The position numbers and the translations under genes are program-made. Positions 49,457-58,584 of a DNA stretch of 64,000 nucleotides are shown piece after piece; the first letter of the stretch is position 1; each line of letters starts with the position of its first letter. Under the pieces are notes generated by a model. The model was given only the letters and a program-made list of their open reading frames with translations. It did not search any database and was not told the origin of the DNA. Origin of the DNA: Halpernia sp048269545 (GTDB lineage Bacteria; Bacteroidota; Bacteroidia; Flavobacteriales; Weeksellaceae); contig NZ_JBLXIJ010000007.1 of NCBI RefSeq assembly GCF_048269545.1, positions 1-64,000 of the forward strand. Direction: 5' to 3'.

Positions 49457-50932
49457 TTAAAGTTCCTTTCTCAATCGCGCTACAGGAATACTCAATTGTT
49501 CCCGGTACTTCGCAATCGTTCTTCGTGCAATATTATAGCCTTTTTCTTTTAATAATTTCACCAAAGCATCGTCTGTATGCGGTTTCCTTTTATTTTCTTT
49601 ATCAATAATGTCCATCAAATGGGTTTTTATTTCTTTCGTAGAAACTTCTTCACCATCATCATTAGTTAAACTATCTGAAAATAAACTTTTTAAATATAAA
49701 ATTCCGTTTGGTGTGTCTGCATATTTACTTTTTACAACCCTTGAAATTGTAGAAATATCAAAACCTGTAATATCTGCAACATCTTTTAAAATCATTGGTT
49801 TTAAAGATTTATCATCTCCCGTTAAAAAATAATCTTTTTGAAGACTGATAATTGCATTAATGGTTTGTAACAAAGTATTTTGCCGTTGGTTTATTGCATC
49901 GATATACCATTTTGCGGCATCTAATTTTTGCTTAATGAAAAGAGCGGCTTGCTTATGTTCTTTAGAATTTTTGTCATGAGAATAAGTATTCAAAATATCT
50001 TTATACTCACTAGAAACTCTTAAACTAGGTGCATTTTTACTATTTAAAGTTGCAATAACTTCTGCGCCTTTTTTCCCTTTTTCATTTATTTGAATTAAAA
50101 AATCAGGGATAATTTCTTGGTTAATTGTAACGGTTTGTGTGTCGTAATTCCCTCCAACTCTCGGCGAAAGCTTTCCAATTTCTTCTAAAGCTGCTTTTAG
50201 ATCCTCTTCTGTAATCCCAAATTTCTGAATAATTTTTTGGTAATGTTTATTAGTTAAAGCATCAAACTGAGTTTGCAAAATATTGGCAGCTAAAGATATC
50301 GTCTTATCCTCTGTCACGCGTTTTTCAATTTGTAAGAGCAAACATTCTCTCAAATCTCTCGCTCCAACTCCAGGTGGATCTAATTTTTGAACGTAATTTT
50401 CTAAAATTTCAGTTACTTTTTCTGTCGTAGTATAAAGTCCACGTGAAAAAGCCAAATCATCTACAATTGCTTTTATTTCTCGGCGCAAATATCCATCATT
50501 ATCAAGATTTCCTATGAGATATTCTGCAATATTTAAATCTTCATCATCAATGGCGCTCAATCGAATTTGTTCTAAAAGATAATCATAAAGTGATTGTCCT
50601 TCGGTTAAAAGTGCTTGACTATCAAATTCTTCATCATCGGCAGAATAATTATTTGAACTGGTTTTATAGGCAGGTTCATCATCAAAAATATATTCATCTA
50701 CATCAAAATCGGTATCTATACTTTCATTTCCTTCATCGCTAAAATCTTCTTTTTCTTTAAAATCTTCTTCTTTGTTTTCATCTTTCACTTTTTCCAAAGC
50801 AGGATTTTCTTCCAGTTCACGTTCTAATTCTTCTTCAAATTCCATCGTATGAAGCTGAATAAGTTTCATCAACTGTATTTGTTGAGGCGCTAATTTCTGC
50901 CCCATTTTTAATTGAAAATTTTGTTTTAACAT
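49457..50932 (-). CDS. rpoN: RNA polymerase sigma-54 factor
   Basis: 491 residues. Region I is Gln/Leu-rich (QNFQLKMGQKLAPQQIQLMKLIQL), the acidic region II is long, the core-binding domain contains LDPPGVGARDLRECLLLQ, and the C-terminal RpoN box is ARRTIAKYREQL. Needs AAA+ enhancer-binding activators; none is encoded in this window. Convergent with the sigma/membrane gene pair. Confidence 0.95.
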   Translation of the reverse strand: MLKQNFQLKMGQKLAPQQIQLMKLIQLHTMEFEEELERELEENPALEKVKDENKEEDFKEKEDFSDEGNESIDTDFDVDEYIFDDEPAYKTSSNNYSADDEEFDSQALLTEGQSLYDYLLEQIRLSAIDDEDLNIAEYLIGNLDNDGYLRREIKAIVDDLAFSRGLYTTTEKVTEILENYVQKLDPPGVGARDLRECLLLQIEKRVTEDKTISLAANILQTQFDALTNKHYQKIIQKFGITEEDLKAALEEIGKLSPRVGGNYDTQTVTINQEIIPDFLIQINEKGKKGAEVIATLNSKNAPSLRVSSEYKDILNTYSHDKNSKEHKQAALFIKQKLDAAKWYIDAINQRQNTLLQTINAIISLQKDYFLTGDDKSLKPMILKDVADITGFDISTISRVVKSKYADTPNGILYLKSLFSDSLTNDDGEEVSTKEIKTHLMDIIDKENKRKPHTDDALVKLLKEKGYNIARRTIAKYREQLSIPVARLRKEL

Positions 50933-50978
50933 ATTTTAGTTTTCACTTTTAAAGTGATTTAGTTTAAATGTAAATTAT

Positions 50979-52427
50979 CTAAAACTCCGCATTTTTGGGC
51001 GTTCTTGGGAAAGGAATTACGTCGCGAATGTTTGTCATTCCCGTTACAAAAAGCACCAATCTTTCTAATCCCAAACCGAAACCAGAATGTGGAACAGAAC
51101 CAAATTTCCGCGTATCTAAATACCACCAAAGTTCTTTTTCATCCACATGCATTTCTTGCATCCTATTTTTTAAATAATCAAAACGCTCTTCTCTTTGAGA
51201 ACCTCCGATAATTTCGCCAATTCCTGGAAATAAAACGTCCATTGCTGCAACCGTTTTTCCATCGTCATTTTGACGCATATAAAATGCTTTGATGTCTTTC
51301 GGATAATCAAATAAAACCACAGGACTTTCAAAATGCTTTTCGACTAAAAAACGCTCGTGTTCCGATTGTAAATCTGTTCCCCAAGATTCAACCGGAAACT
51401 GAAATTTTCCTTTTTTATTCTCTTTAGAATTCATTAAAATCTCAATGGCTTCTGTATAACTCACTCGTTTAAAACGTTTTGAAAGAACGTTTTCTAATTT
51501 TTCTATTAAACCTTCTTTTGCTCTATCTTTTTCAGGTTTTTGTTTTTGCTCTTCGGCAAAACGTTTATCAAGAAATTCTAAATCATCTTTACAATTATCT
51601 AAAACATACTGAATCACATATTTTAAAAAATCTTCCGCCAAATCTATATTATCTTCTAAAACATTGAATGCAACTTCTGGTTCTACCATCCAAAATTCGG
51701 CTAAATGTCTTGTAGTGTTAGAATTTTCTGCTCTAAAAGTCGGGCCAAAAGTATAAACTCTTCCCAATCCCATCGCCGCAGTTTCTGCTTCAAGTTGACC
51801 AGAAACTGTTAAATTTGTTTTTCTTCCAAAAAAATCTTGCTCAAAATCTATTTCTCCTTCTTCGGTCTTTGGCAAATTATTTAAATCAAAATTACTCACG
51901 CCAAACATTTCGCCTGCGCCTTCTGCATCTGCTCCAGTTATTACCGGAGTATTTAAATAAAAAAATTGATGCTGATTAAAATATTGATGAATCGCAAAAC
52001 TCACCGAATGGCGAATTCTAAAAATGCTCCCGAAAAGATTGGTTCTAAAACGCAAATGTGCTTGTTCACGAAGTTTCTCCAAGCTATGTTTCTTCGGTTG
52101 TAGAATCGTGGTTTGCATTTCTTCGAAAAAATTATCACCAAGAATTTCAATTTTTTTTGCTAAAATTTCAATGCTTTGTCCAGCTCCTTGACTTTCTACC
52201 AATTCGCCCGTTACTTTCAAAGAAGTTGCGGTGTGAATATTTTTAATTAAATCTTCACTGAAATCCTCAAAATTGACAACTATTTGTAAATTATTAATTG
52301 TTGATCCATCGTTCAAAGCAATAAAACGATTGGAGCGAAATGCTCGAACCCAACCTTTAATAACAATATCGTGGTGAATTAATTTTTTATAATCTCCGAG
52401 AAGTTCTTTAATAGTTGTCTTTTCCAT
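50979..52427 (-). CDS. asnS: asparaginyl-tRNA synthetase
   Basis: 482 residues. N-terminal OB-fold anticodon-binding domain (IKGWVRAFRSNRFIALNDGS) and class II catalytic core: FRAENSNTTRHLAEFWMVEPE (motif 2) and GFGLGLERLVLFVTGMTNIRDVIPFPRTP (motif 3). The last motif distinguishes AsnRS from AspRS. Promoter TATATTTG at 52,491-52,498. Confidence 0.96.
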   Translation of the reverse strand: MEKTTIKELLGDYKKLIHHDIVIKGWVRAFRSNRFIALNDGSTINNLQIVVNFEDFSEDLIKNIHTATSLKVTGELVESQGAGQSIEILAKKIEILGDNFFEEMQTTILQPKKHSLEKLREQAHLRFRTNLFGSIFRIRHSVSFAIHQYFNQHQFFYLNTPVITGADAEGAGEMFGVSNFDLNNLPKTEEGEIDFEQDFFGRKTNLTVSGQLEAETAAMGLGRVYTFGPTFRAENSNTTRHLAEFWMVEPEVAFNVLEDNIDLAEDFLKYVIQYVLDNCKDDLEFLDKRFAEEQKQKPEKDRAKEGLIEKLENVLSKRFKRVSYTEAIEILMNSKENKKGKFQFPVESWGTDLQSEHERFLVEKHFESPVVLFDYPKDIKAFYMRQNDDGKTVAAMDVLFPGIGEIIGGSQREERFDYLKNRMQEMHVDEKELWWYLDTRKFGSVPHSGFGLGLERLVLFVTGMTNIRDVIPFPRTPKNAEF

Positions 52428-52490
52428 TAGTTTTTTAAAATATTTTAAATCTTCAATTTAATGCGTTTTGTTTCTTTAAATGAAGGATTA

Positions 52491-52498
52491 CAAATATA
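52491..52498 (-). promoter_or_regulatory. promoter of asnS
   Basis: TATATTTG on the minus strand, exact TANNTTTG, 64 bases upstream of the ATG at 52,427. Confidence 0.5.
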
Positions 52499-52652
52499 AC
52501 AAAAAATGGCGTAATTCTTGATGAAGAGGATTTTTTTCAAAGAAAAATTACCTTAAAGTAAGTTGCTAAAATGAAAGATAAAAGTTTTTATGAAAAAAAG
52601 ATTTTAGAAAAAAATAGATTTAAAAAACGTAATTTTTTAAAAACAATTTATA

Positions 52653-53195
52653 TTATTCGTCTTTCTTAGAATCAATCAAATACACATCCAAAAGTCCTTC
52701 TGGAACCTGCATTTTTATGAATTTTTCTTCGCGGTTGACTTCCAAAATCCAATCTTTAATTACTGGAATAATGACTTCTTTTCCGTTAAGATTTAAAATG
52801 AAATAATGCTGCGTAATTGAATCATTTATTTCTTTGATAATCCCGCAAGTTTGGTCATTTTGATCTTTAATTTCAAAACCAATTACTTCGTGATAATAGA
52901 ACTTTTTGCCTGAAAGTGGTGGTAAAGTTTCCATGGGAAGGAAAACATTTCTACCAATACTTTGATCCACCAAAGCTTCAGTAGAATTTTTAAAGGAAAG
53001 ATTGAGTGTATCTCTTTTGGAATAACCCAATTTATCAATAAAAAAAGGAACCAATAATCCGTTGATTTCAACGAATATTGATTCCAAATTTTTGTAAAAT
53101 TCTGGTTGGTCTGTATCCAATTTCAGGATTACGTTTCCAGCCAAACCGTGTCTACGAGTGATTTTGCCTAAAAAATAGCAATCTTCTTTTCGCAT
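52653..53195 (-). CDS. rimM: 16S rRNA-processing protein RimM
   Basis: 180 residues from ATG 53,195 (MRKEDCYFLGKITRRHGLAG). RimM N-domain plus PRC-barrel (FYYHEVIGFEIKDQNDQTCGIIKEI, ending PEGLLDVYL). Assists 30S subunit maturation. Follows rpsP by 14 bases on the same strand, the classic rpsP-rimM order. Confidence 0.95.
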   Translation of the reverse strand: MRKEDCYFLGKITRRHGLAGNVILKLDTDQPEFYKNLESIFVEINGLLVPFFIDKLGYSKRDTLNLSFKNSTEALVDQSIGRNVFLPMETLPPLSGKKFYYHEVIGFEIKDQNDQTCGIIKEINDSITQHYFILNLNGKEVIIPVIKDWILEVNREEKFIKMQVPEGLLDVYLIDSKKDE

Positions 53196-53209
53196 CACAG
53201 ACTAATTTA

Positions 53210-53962
53210 TTAAGCTTTTGCTTCGTCAGTTCCTTCTTCTTCTTTGTCAGAATTTCCGGTAACCGCATCTGCTACTTTTGCTACAGTTTCTTTCACACTT
53301 TCTACAGCGTCTTCAACAACTGCTACTGCTTCACCTATTTTATTAGCTGCAGTTTCTGCGATTGTTTTTTCTTCCGCTGGAGTTTCCGCAACAACCTCTT
53401 CTGCAGGAGTATTTGCTGCTTCTTCAGCCGCTTTTTCTTCTGCTAATTTTGCGTCAGCTGCTGCTTTTTCTTCTGCCAATTTCGCATCGGCTTCAGCTTT
53501 TGCATCTGCTTCTAGTTTTGCTGCTGCATCTAATCTACCTTGGTTTACTTTAGCTTCTGCTTCTAAAGCTGCTTTTTTAGTTTCTGCTTTAGATTTTGAT
53601 AAGTTAGATTTTTTTCCCTCTACTTGTTTTGCTTTTTGCTCTAACCAAGTATTGAATTTTTTCTCTGCTTCAGCTTCATCAAATGCACCTTTTGCAACTC
53701 CACCAAGAAGATGTTTTTTGTACATTGCTCCTTTGTAGGAAAGAATTGCTCTGGCTGTGTCTGTTGGTTGCGCACCATTGTTCAGCCATTTTACAGCTGC
53801 ATTTACATCTAATTCAATAGTTGCTGGATTGGTAACTGGGTTATAACTCCCGATTTTTTCAATCATTCTACCATCTCTTCTTGCTCTTGCGTCTGCTACT
53901 ACAATGTGGAAAAAAGGTTTGCCTTTTTTACCGTGTCTTTGTAATCTAATTTTTACTGACAT
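53210..53962 (-). CDS. rpsP: 30S ribosomal protein S16 with long Ala/Lys/Glu-rich C-terminal tail
   Basis: 250 residues. The first 85 are a normal S16 (MSVKIRLQRHGKKGKPFFHIVVADAR ... GSYNPVT ... LKYLNNG-like VKWLNNGAQPTD). The remaining 165 residues form a low-complexity helix-prone tail with an imperfect 11-residue repeat (ADAKLAEEKAA) around residues 155-180 and an acidic end. S16 of Bacteroidota often has an extension, but this one is long. Strong promoter at 54,009-54,037. Confidence 0.95.
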   Translation of the reverse strand: MSVKIRLQRHGKKGKPFFHIVVADARARRDGRMIEKIGSYNPVTNPATIELDVNAAVKWLNNGAQPTDTARAILSYKGAMYKKHLLGGVAKGAFDEAEAEKKFNTWLEQKAKQVEGKKSNLSKSKAETKKAALEAEAKVNQGRLDAAAKLEADAKAEADAKLAEEKAAADAKLAEEKAAEEAANTPAEEVVAETPAEEKTIAETAANKIGEAVAVVEDAVESVKETVAKVADAVTGNSDKEEEGTDEAKA

Positions 53963-54008
53963 ATAATTTTAAGTTTTTGGGAACTCGTCCCGTTAATTAT
54001 TAAGTGCG

Positions 54009-54037
54009 CAAAGATAAGAAAAAATTAGATTTTACAA
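54009..54037 (-). promoter_or_regulatory. rpsP-rimM promoter
   Basis: On the minus strand, TTG at 54,037-54,035 and TATCTTTG at 54,016-54,009 with an 18-base spacer: a very good match to the Bacteroidota vegetative promoter. The 40-base leader contains a small GGGA-CGAG-TTCCC hairpin. Confidence 0.75.
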
Positions 54038-54146
54038 ACATTTAATTTTTAAATAAAAATTCAGGAAGTTTTAAGTACAAAAAGAACAAAAGCTTTATGA
54101 TTTAAGATCTTAAATATTCCTCTTTAAAGTTAAAATAAATTTGATT

Positions 54147-54283
54147 GTCATTCCGAACGAAATGGAAAAAAGTGAAATGGAGTGAAGAATCTTTTAATAT
54201 AAAACAGAAACGTCATTTATAATTTTAATAACATAAATAGAAAAGATTCTTCGCTTCACTTTGTTCCGCTCTGAATGACAAAA
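54147..54283. repeat. REP-like inverted repeat (type A), long copy
   Basis: Two arms of about 50 bases, beginning TGTCATTCCGAACGAAATGG and ending TTCCGCTCTGAATGACA, separated by about 45 bases, pair imperfectly. The right arm comes within 7 bases of the nitroreductase stop and may serve as its terminator. Confidence 0.75.
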
Positions 54284-54289
54284 ATAAAT

Positions 54290-54799
54290 TTAAATATTTC
54301 CTACATAAAATAAACCAATACATTTTTGATTTTCTTCTAAGTTTAAAAATTTCCCGAGTTCTTCTTTTACCGCAGGTGTGCTCCAATAACAGCCAATTTC
54401 TAAAGCAGTACAAGTAAGATACATGTTCTGAACAGCCATTGCCGTTGCAGCAATTTCTTCCCATTCGGGTAAAAGTCCGCTGAAGTTTACAGAAATAGTA
54501 ATAATAGCAGCAGAAGCATTAACTTTCCTCTGAATGTCTAAATATTTTTTTTCTAAAAAGTGTTCTTCGGAAACTGAATTTTTATAAATCTCTGCCATTT
54601 CTTCACCCAGAACCTCTTTATCTAATTCTTGAAAAACCTGAAAACGCCATGGTTTGGTTTTCTTATGATTTGGTGCAAATTGTGCAGAATATAAAATTTC
54701 ATCAATCGTTCCTTCTTTTAGTTCACCGGGTAAAAAGTCTTTTGGATAATGACTTTTTCGGTCTTCAATAATTTTTTTAAGTATATGTATATTTTCCAT
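54290..54799 (-). CDS. nitroreductase-family protein
   Basis: 169 residues, short for the family. FMN-binding pattern: IEDRKSHYPKDFLPGE near the start, ILYSAQFAPNHKKTKPWRFQVF, MAVQNMYLTCTALEIGCYWS and the C-terminal CIGLFYVGNI. Probably an NAD(P)H-dependent flavin reductase of unknown substrate. Promoter TATTTTTG at 54,816-54,823. Confidence 0.88.
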   Translation of the reverse strand: MENIHILKKIIEDRKSHYPKDFLPGELKEGTIDEILYSAQFAPNHKKTKPWRFQVFQELDKEVLGEEMAEIYKNSVSEEHFLEKKYLDIQRKVNASAAIITISVNFSGLLPEWEEIAATAMAVQNMYLTCTALEIGCYWSTPAVKEELGKFLNLEENQKCIGLFYVGNI

Positions 54800-54815
54800 A
54801 AATAATTTCAGAATA

Positions 54816-54823
54816 CAAAAATA
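54816..54823 (-). promoter_or_regulatory. promoter of the nitroreductase gene
   Basis: TATTTTTG on the minus strand, exact TANNTTTG, 17 bases upstream of the ATG at 54,799. Confidence 0.5.
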
Positions 54824-54882
54824 GACAAAAGAAAACTTTCTTTGGATTTCTAATATAGTTCTAAAATCACTATTTTAGAATA

Positions 54883-55329
54883 TCAAATTACATTTTCTAT
54901 AGTTTGAGAAATATTATTTAATACGAAAGAGTCGCCTGCTTTCTTTCCCTTCATAATCTGCGCCATCGGACTTATTTCGGATATGGCATAGAAACGATCT
55001 CCATTAAAAAAGAATTCTCCTAAACCAACTGAAATATAAAATCTCGCTTTATTGGTAATAACGATTGCACCTAATTTTATGATTTCAGTAGATATATTGT
55101 TCACTTTTGCCATATCCGTTCGTAATCCATTCAAAAACGATTGTTGTTTTTGCATATGATAAATTTCCGCTTGCATTTCTTCTCGTATAGAATCATATTT
55201 TGCGGTTTTCTTTACTTCTCGACTTGCCTCTAAAGTAAATTCTAAAAAGCGACTTTGCCTTTCAATTTTCTGTTTTATAATGTTTAGTACAAAGTCTCTG
55301 ATTTCATTTTTTATAAACTTCTGTTTCAT
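54883..55329 (-). CDS. GreA/GreB-like transcription elongation factor domain protein
   Basis: 148 residues. N-terminal coiled coil (KQKIERQSRFLEFTLEASREV ... EEMQAEIYHMQKQQSFL) and a C-terminal FKBP-like GreA/GreB domain (FYAISEISPMAQIMKGKKAGDSFVLNN). Homologues in Flavobacteriia are often labelled 3-oxoacyl-ACP synthase, which the sequence does not support. The coiled coil lacks a clear pair of acidic tip residues of the GreA type, so RNA-cleavage activity is uncertain. Confidence 0.7.
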   Translation of the reverse strand: MKQKFIKNEIRDFVLNIIKQKIERQSRFLEFTLEASREVKKTAKYDSIREEMQAEIYHMQKQQSFLNGLRTDMAKVNNISTEIIKLGAIVITNKARFYISVGLGEFFFNGDRFYAISEISPMAQIMKGKKAGDSFVLNNISQTIENVI

Positions 55330-55671
55330 ATTTTAAATAAAATTAAAGATAATATTTCTGTATTTAACTTTTTAGTTATTAATAAACTTAAAATTTCAAT
55401 TTCTAAATTTTGGAAAGAATAGTATTTTAAGCTTTTCATTTAAAAAAATTGTAAAAAAAAATTGTAAGAAAAAGATAGAAATCTTGAAGCAAAAGTGATT
55501 TTTCGCAAATTACACCTACCAAAAGAAAACTTTTTTATGGATTTTTGAATAATAAAAATTTGCAAACAAAAAAACTTAAATTAATTTCTCAAAAAGAGTA
55601 ATTAGTTAAATAATTTTTTTCTTTTATTCATTCAACTTTTTATATATATATTTACCTTTAAAATTAAATTT
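55330..55671. other. AT-rich gap before the exported GH13 gene
   Basis: 342 bases without a gene. A near-consensus TACCTTTA at 55,653-55,660 is the only promoter-like site and would give an almost leaderless mRNA. Nothing else recognised. Confidence 0.4.
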
Positions 55672-58512
55672 ATGCATAAAAAATTATACACATTTGTTTT
55701 TGTATTTTTTATACAAATACTTGTTTTTTCACAAAAACAGAATATAACTTATAGCTTTACTCCAGCTACTTTTAATGAAGACCAAAGTGTAACACTTACT
55801 GTTCCTGGAAGTGCAATAAACCAAGCAACATGGGGAACAAAAGATCTTTATTTGTGGGCTTGGTCTTTTGATACAGCAACTGGAACACAAAAAGATTGCC
55901 CCACAAATGGCGCTTCATTTAGCACTTCTACTGCCACAAATAAATTTACCTACCATGCAGGTGCAGATAATTACACTTTTACATTTGTACCAAATACCTT
56001 TTTTGCCAGAAATGGAATTAATAAAATGGGATTTTTGTTAAAAAATCTCGGAGGAACGGTTCAAACTATTGATTATTTCCAAAATATTGGTGCATTTCAA
56101 TTTATTAATCAAAATCCAAAAAGTGGAAGTGTCACTTTTGTTTCTACGGGCGGAAGTTATCCCATTCAATACAAAACATCCATATCTGCAAATTGGGTTT
56201 TAAAAGCAAATGGAAATGTGGTGGATACAAAAACAGGAACAAATACATATAACAATTATGGTTTTACCGTAAATGGAGATAATAATATGGAATTAACTGC
56301 TACAAATCCGGTAGATAATTCGGTATTAACTTCAACATTTAGTCTAGGAAATACACCTGCGGTACAAACTGCTGCAATTCCTGCTTATATAAAACAGGGA
56401 ATAAATTATGATCCAGCGGATGCTACGAAAGTTGGTTTAGCACTTTATGCTCCACTTAAATCTTATATTCATGTGATTGGAAGTTTTAATAATTGGGCTG
56501 TAAGCAGCAATTATTTAATGAAAAGAGATACTGCAAATCCAGATTTATATTGGATAGAAATTACAGGACTTACTTCACAACAAATTTACACTTTTCAATA
56601 TAGAACAAGTGATGGTGTGAAAGTCGCGGATCCATATTCACCAATGGTTTTATCACCAGATGATGATCCTTATATTTCTGCAACTACTTTTCCAAATTTG
56701 CCTACTTATCCTGCGGGACAGAAATTTGATGTTTCAATAATTCAAACTGCAAAACCAGCTTATAACTGGACGGTAACTAATTTTCAGAAACCTTCAAAAC
56801 AAAATTTAATTGTTTATGAAGCCTTAGTAAGAGATTTTACGGCAGAGAGAAGTTGGCAATCTATGATTGATAAAATCCCTTATATAAAAGGATTAAATGT
56901 TAATGCAATAGAATTAATGCCAATTATGGAATTTGATGGAAATAATTCTTGGGGTTATAATCCTGCTTTTCATTATGCATTAGACAAAGCTTATGGAACT
57001 CCAGAAAAATTCAAAGAATTTGTAGATAAATGCCATCAAAATGGAATTGCTGTGATTTTAGATATTGCACTAAATCACGCTACTGGACAATCTCCATTGG
57101 AGAGAATGTGGATGGTAGATGACGGAACTGGATATGGACCGGTAGCTGCTAATAATCCGTATTTTAACCAAACTGCAAAACATTCTTATAGTGTTTTCTA
57201 TGATTTAAACCACTCAAAAGCTGAAACAAAATATTATGTAAACCGCGTTTTAACTCATTGGATAAATGAATATAAAGTAGATGGTTTCAGATGGGATTTA
57301 ACTAAAGGATTTACGCAAGCTTGTTCTCCTTCAGATGAAAGTTGTACAAATTCTTACCAACAAGATCGTGTAGATATTTTAAAAGGATATGCAGATGATC
57401 AATGGGCGGTAGATCCCAACTCTTACGTAATTTTTGAACATTTAGGAACTGATTCTGAAGAACAACAATGGGCAAATTATAGAATAAATGAAGGAAAAGG
57501 AATAATGATGTGGAATAAAATGACGGATGAATACGGTCAAAATACAATGGGATATTCAACAAATAGTGGAATTTCTCGTGCAAATTACACCACTCACGGT
57601 TTTACAGACAGAAGAAATATTGCTTATGGAGAAAGCCATGATGAAGAAAGATTAATGTTTAAAGACTTTTCTTATGGCGCAACAAACGGAACTTATAATG
57701 TAAAAGATTTAGCGACAGCTTTACAAAGACAAAAAGCTTATGCCGCAATTTTCTTAACTATTCCTGGTCCAAAAATGATTTGGCAATTTGGAGAATTAGG
57801 ATACGATTTTAGTATTAACAGATGTACAGATGGAACAATCAACAACGATTGTCGTTTAGCTGAAAAACCAGTTGCATTTTCATTAGGTTACGATCAAGAT
57901 ATTGTAAGAAAAACAGTTTACGACACTTGGTCAAAAATTTTACAAATTAGATTAGCAAATCCTGTCTTTGATACAAAAACATTTTCAATAGATTCTGGCA
58001 ATCTGCTTCCAAGAATTTATATTTATGATAATTCATTAGAAGCAAATAAATTAAAAAATGTAGTGATTTTAGCTAATTTTGACTTAACTACTAAAAATAT
58101 CTCCCCTGATTTACCTTATGCAGGAACTTGGTATAATTTGATGGATAATTCTGCAAGAAATTTCCCAGCTACAACTACACCAGTTTCTTTGCAACCAGGC
58201 GAATTTATTATTTTAGGAAACCAACCTTCTGGTGCTTTAGCAACGGATGAAACTAATGCAAATAATAATTCAGTTAAAATTCAATTAGAGCAAAATCCAG
58301 TTACAAATAATGAAGCAAGATTAAAATTAAATAATGCTAAAAATGGTGCAATTGCTATTTATGATCTTAGTGGAAAATTAATTAAAACAGCAAAAGCAGA
58401 TTTAGATAACGGAACGCAAGTTTTACCATTAAATAATTTAAAATCTGGAATGTACATAATTCAGTTAAAAACAGAAAAAGGAAATGCAGTAACAAAAATG
58501 ATTATTAAATAA
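55672..58512 (+). CDS. T9SS-exported GH13 alpha-amylase-family enzyme
   Basis: 946 residues. Signal peptide (ending VFSQ), N-terminal beta domains (about 25-235), CBM48-like domain (about 255-345, YIHVIGSFNNWAVSSNYLM), GH13 barrel with ALNHATG, VDGFRWDLTKGF (nucleophile D542), VIFEHLG (acid/base E589) and YGESHDEERLMF (D657), a C-beta domain, and a T9SS type A sorting domain (about 870-946, IQLEQNPVTNNEARLKL, AIYDLSGKLIKTA, SGMYIIQLKTEKGNAVTKMIIK). It should be presented at the surface and act on starch- or glycogen-like glucans. Terminator at 58,536. Confidence 0.93.
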   Translation: MHKKLYTFVFVFFIQILVFSQKQNITYSFTPATFNEDQSVTLTVPGSAINQATWGTKDLYLWAWSFDTATGTQKDCPTNGASFSTSTATNKFTYHAGADNYTFTFVPNTFFARNGINKMGFLLKNLGGTVQTIDYFQNIGAFQFINQNPKSGSVTFVSTGGSYPIQYKTSISANWVLKANGNVVDTKTGTNTYNNYGFTVNGDNNMELTATNPVDNSVLTSTFSLGNTPAVQTAAIPAYIKQGINYDPADATKVGLALYAPLKSYIHVIGSFNNWAVSSNYLMKRDTANPDLYWIEITGLTSQQIYTFQYRTSDGVKVADPYSPMVLSPDDDPYISATTFPNLPTYPAGQKFDVSIIQTAKPAYNWTVTNFQKPSKQNLIVYEALVRDFTAERSWQSMIDKIPYIKGLNVNAIELMPIMEFDGNNSWGYNPAFHYALDKAYGTPEKFKEFVDKCHQNGIAVILDIALNHATGQSPLERMWMVDDGTGYGPVAANNPYFNQTAKHSYSVFYDLNHSKAETKYYVNRVLTHWINEYKVDGFRWDLTKGFTQACSPSDESCTNSYQQDRVDILKGYADDQWAVDPNSYVIFEHLGTDSEEQQWANYRINEGKGIMMWNKMTDEYGQNTMGYSTNSGISRANYTTHGFTDRRNIAYGESHDEERLMFKDFSYGATNGTYNVKDLATALQRQKAYAAIFLTIPGPKMIWQFGELGYDFSINRCTDGTINNDCRLAEKPVAFSLGYDQDIVRKTVYDTWSKILQIRLANPVFDTKTFSIDSGNLLPRIYIYDNSLEANKLKNVVILANFDLTTKNISPDLPYAGTWYNLMDNSARNFPATTTPVSLQPGEFIILGNQPSGALATDETNANNNSVKIQLEQNPVTNNEARLKLNNAKNGAIAIYDLSGKLIKTAKADLDNGTQVLPLNNLKSGMYIIQLKTEKGNAVTKMIIK

Positions 58513-58535
58513 ACACATCAAATATATTACGAAAG

Positions 58536-58566
58536 AAAAAGCAGGAAATTATTTTCCTGCTTTTTT
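58536..58566. terminator. bidirectional intrinsic terminator
   Basis: AAAAAGCAGGAAA / TTTCCTGCTTTTT stem with a short loop, between the convergent GH13 and ribB genes. Confidence 0.9.
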
Positions 58567-58584
58567 ATTTATATTTTTTTAAAA

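Noticed and set aside
53244..53738. 164-codon plus-strand frame rich in Ala/Ser
   Set aside because: Antisense of the low-complexity S16 tail; composition follows from the opposite strand.
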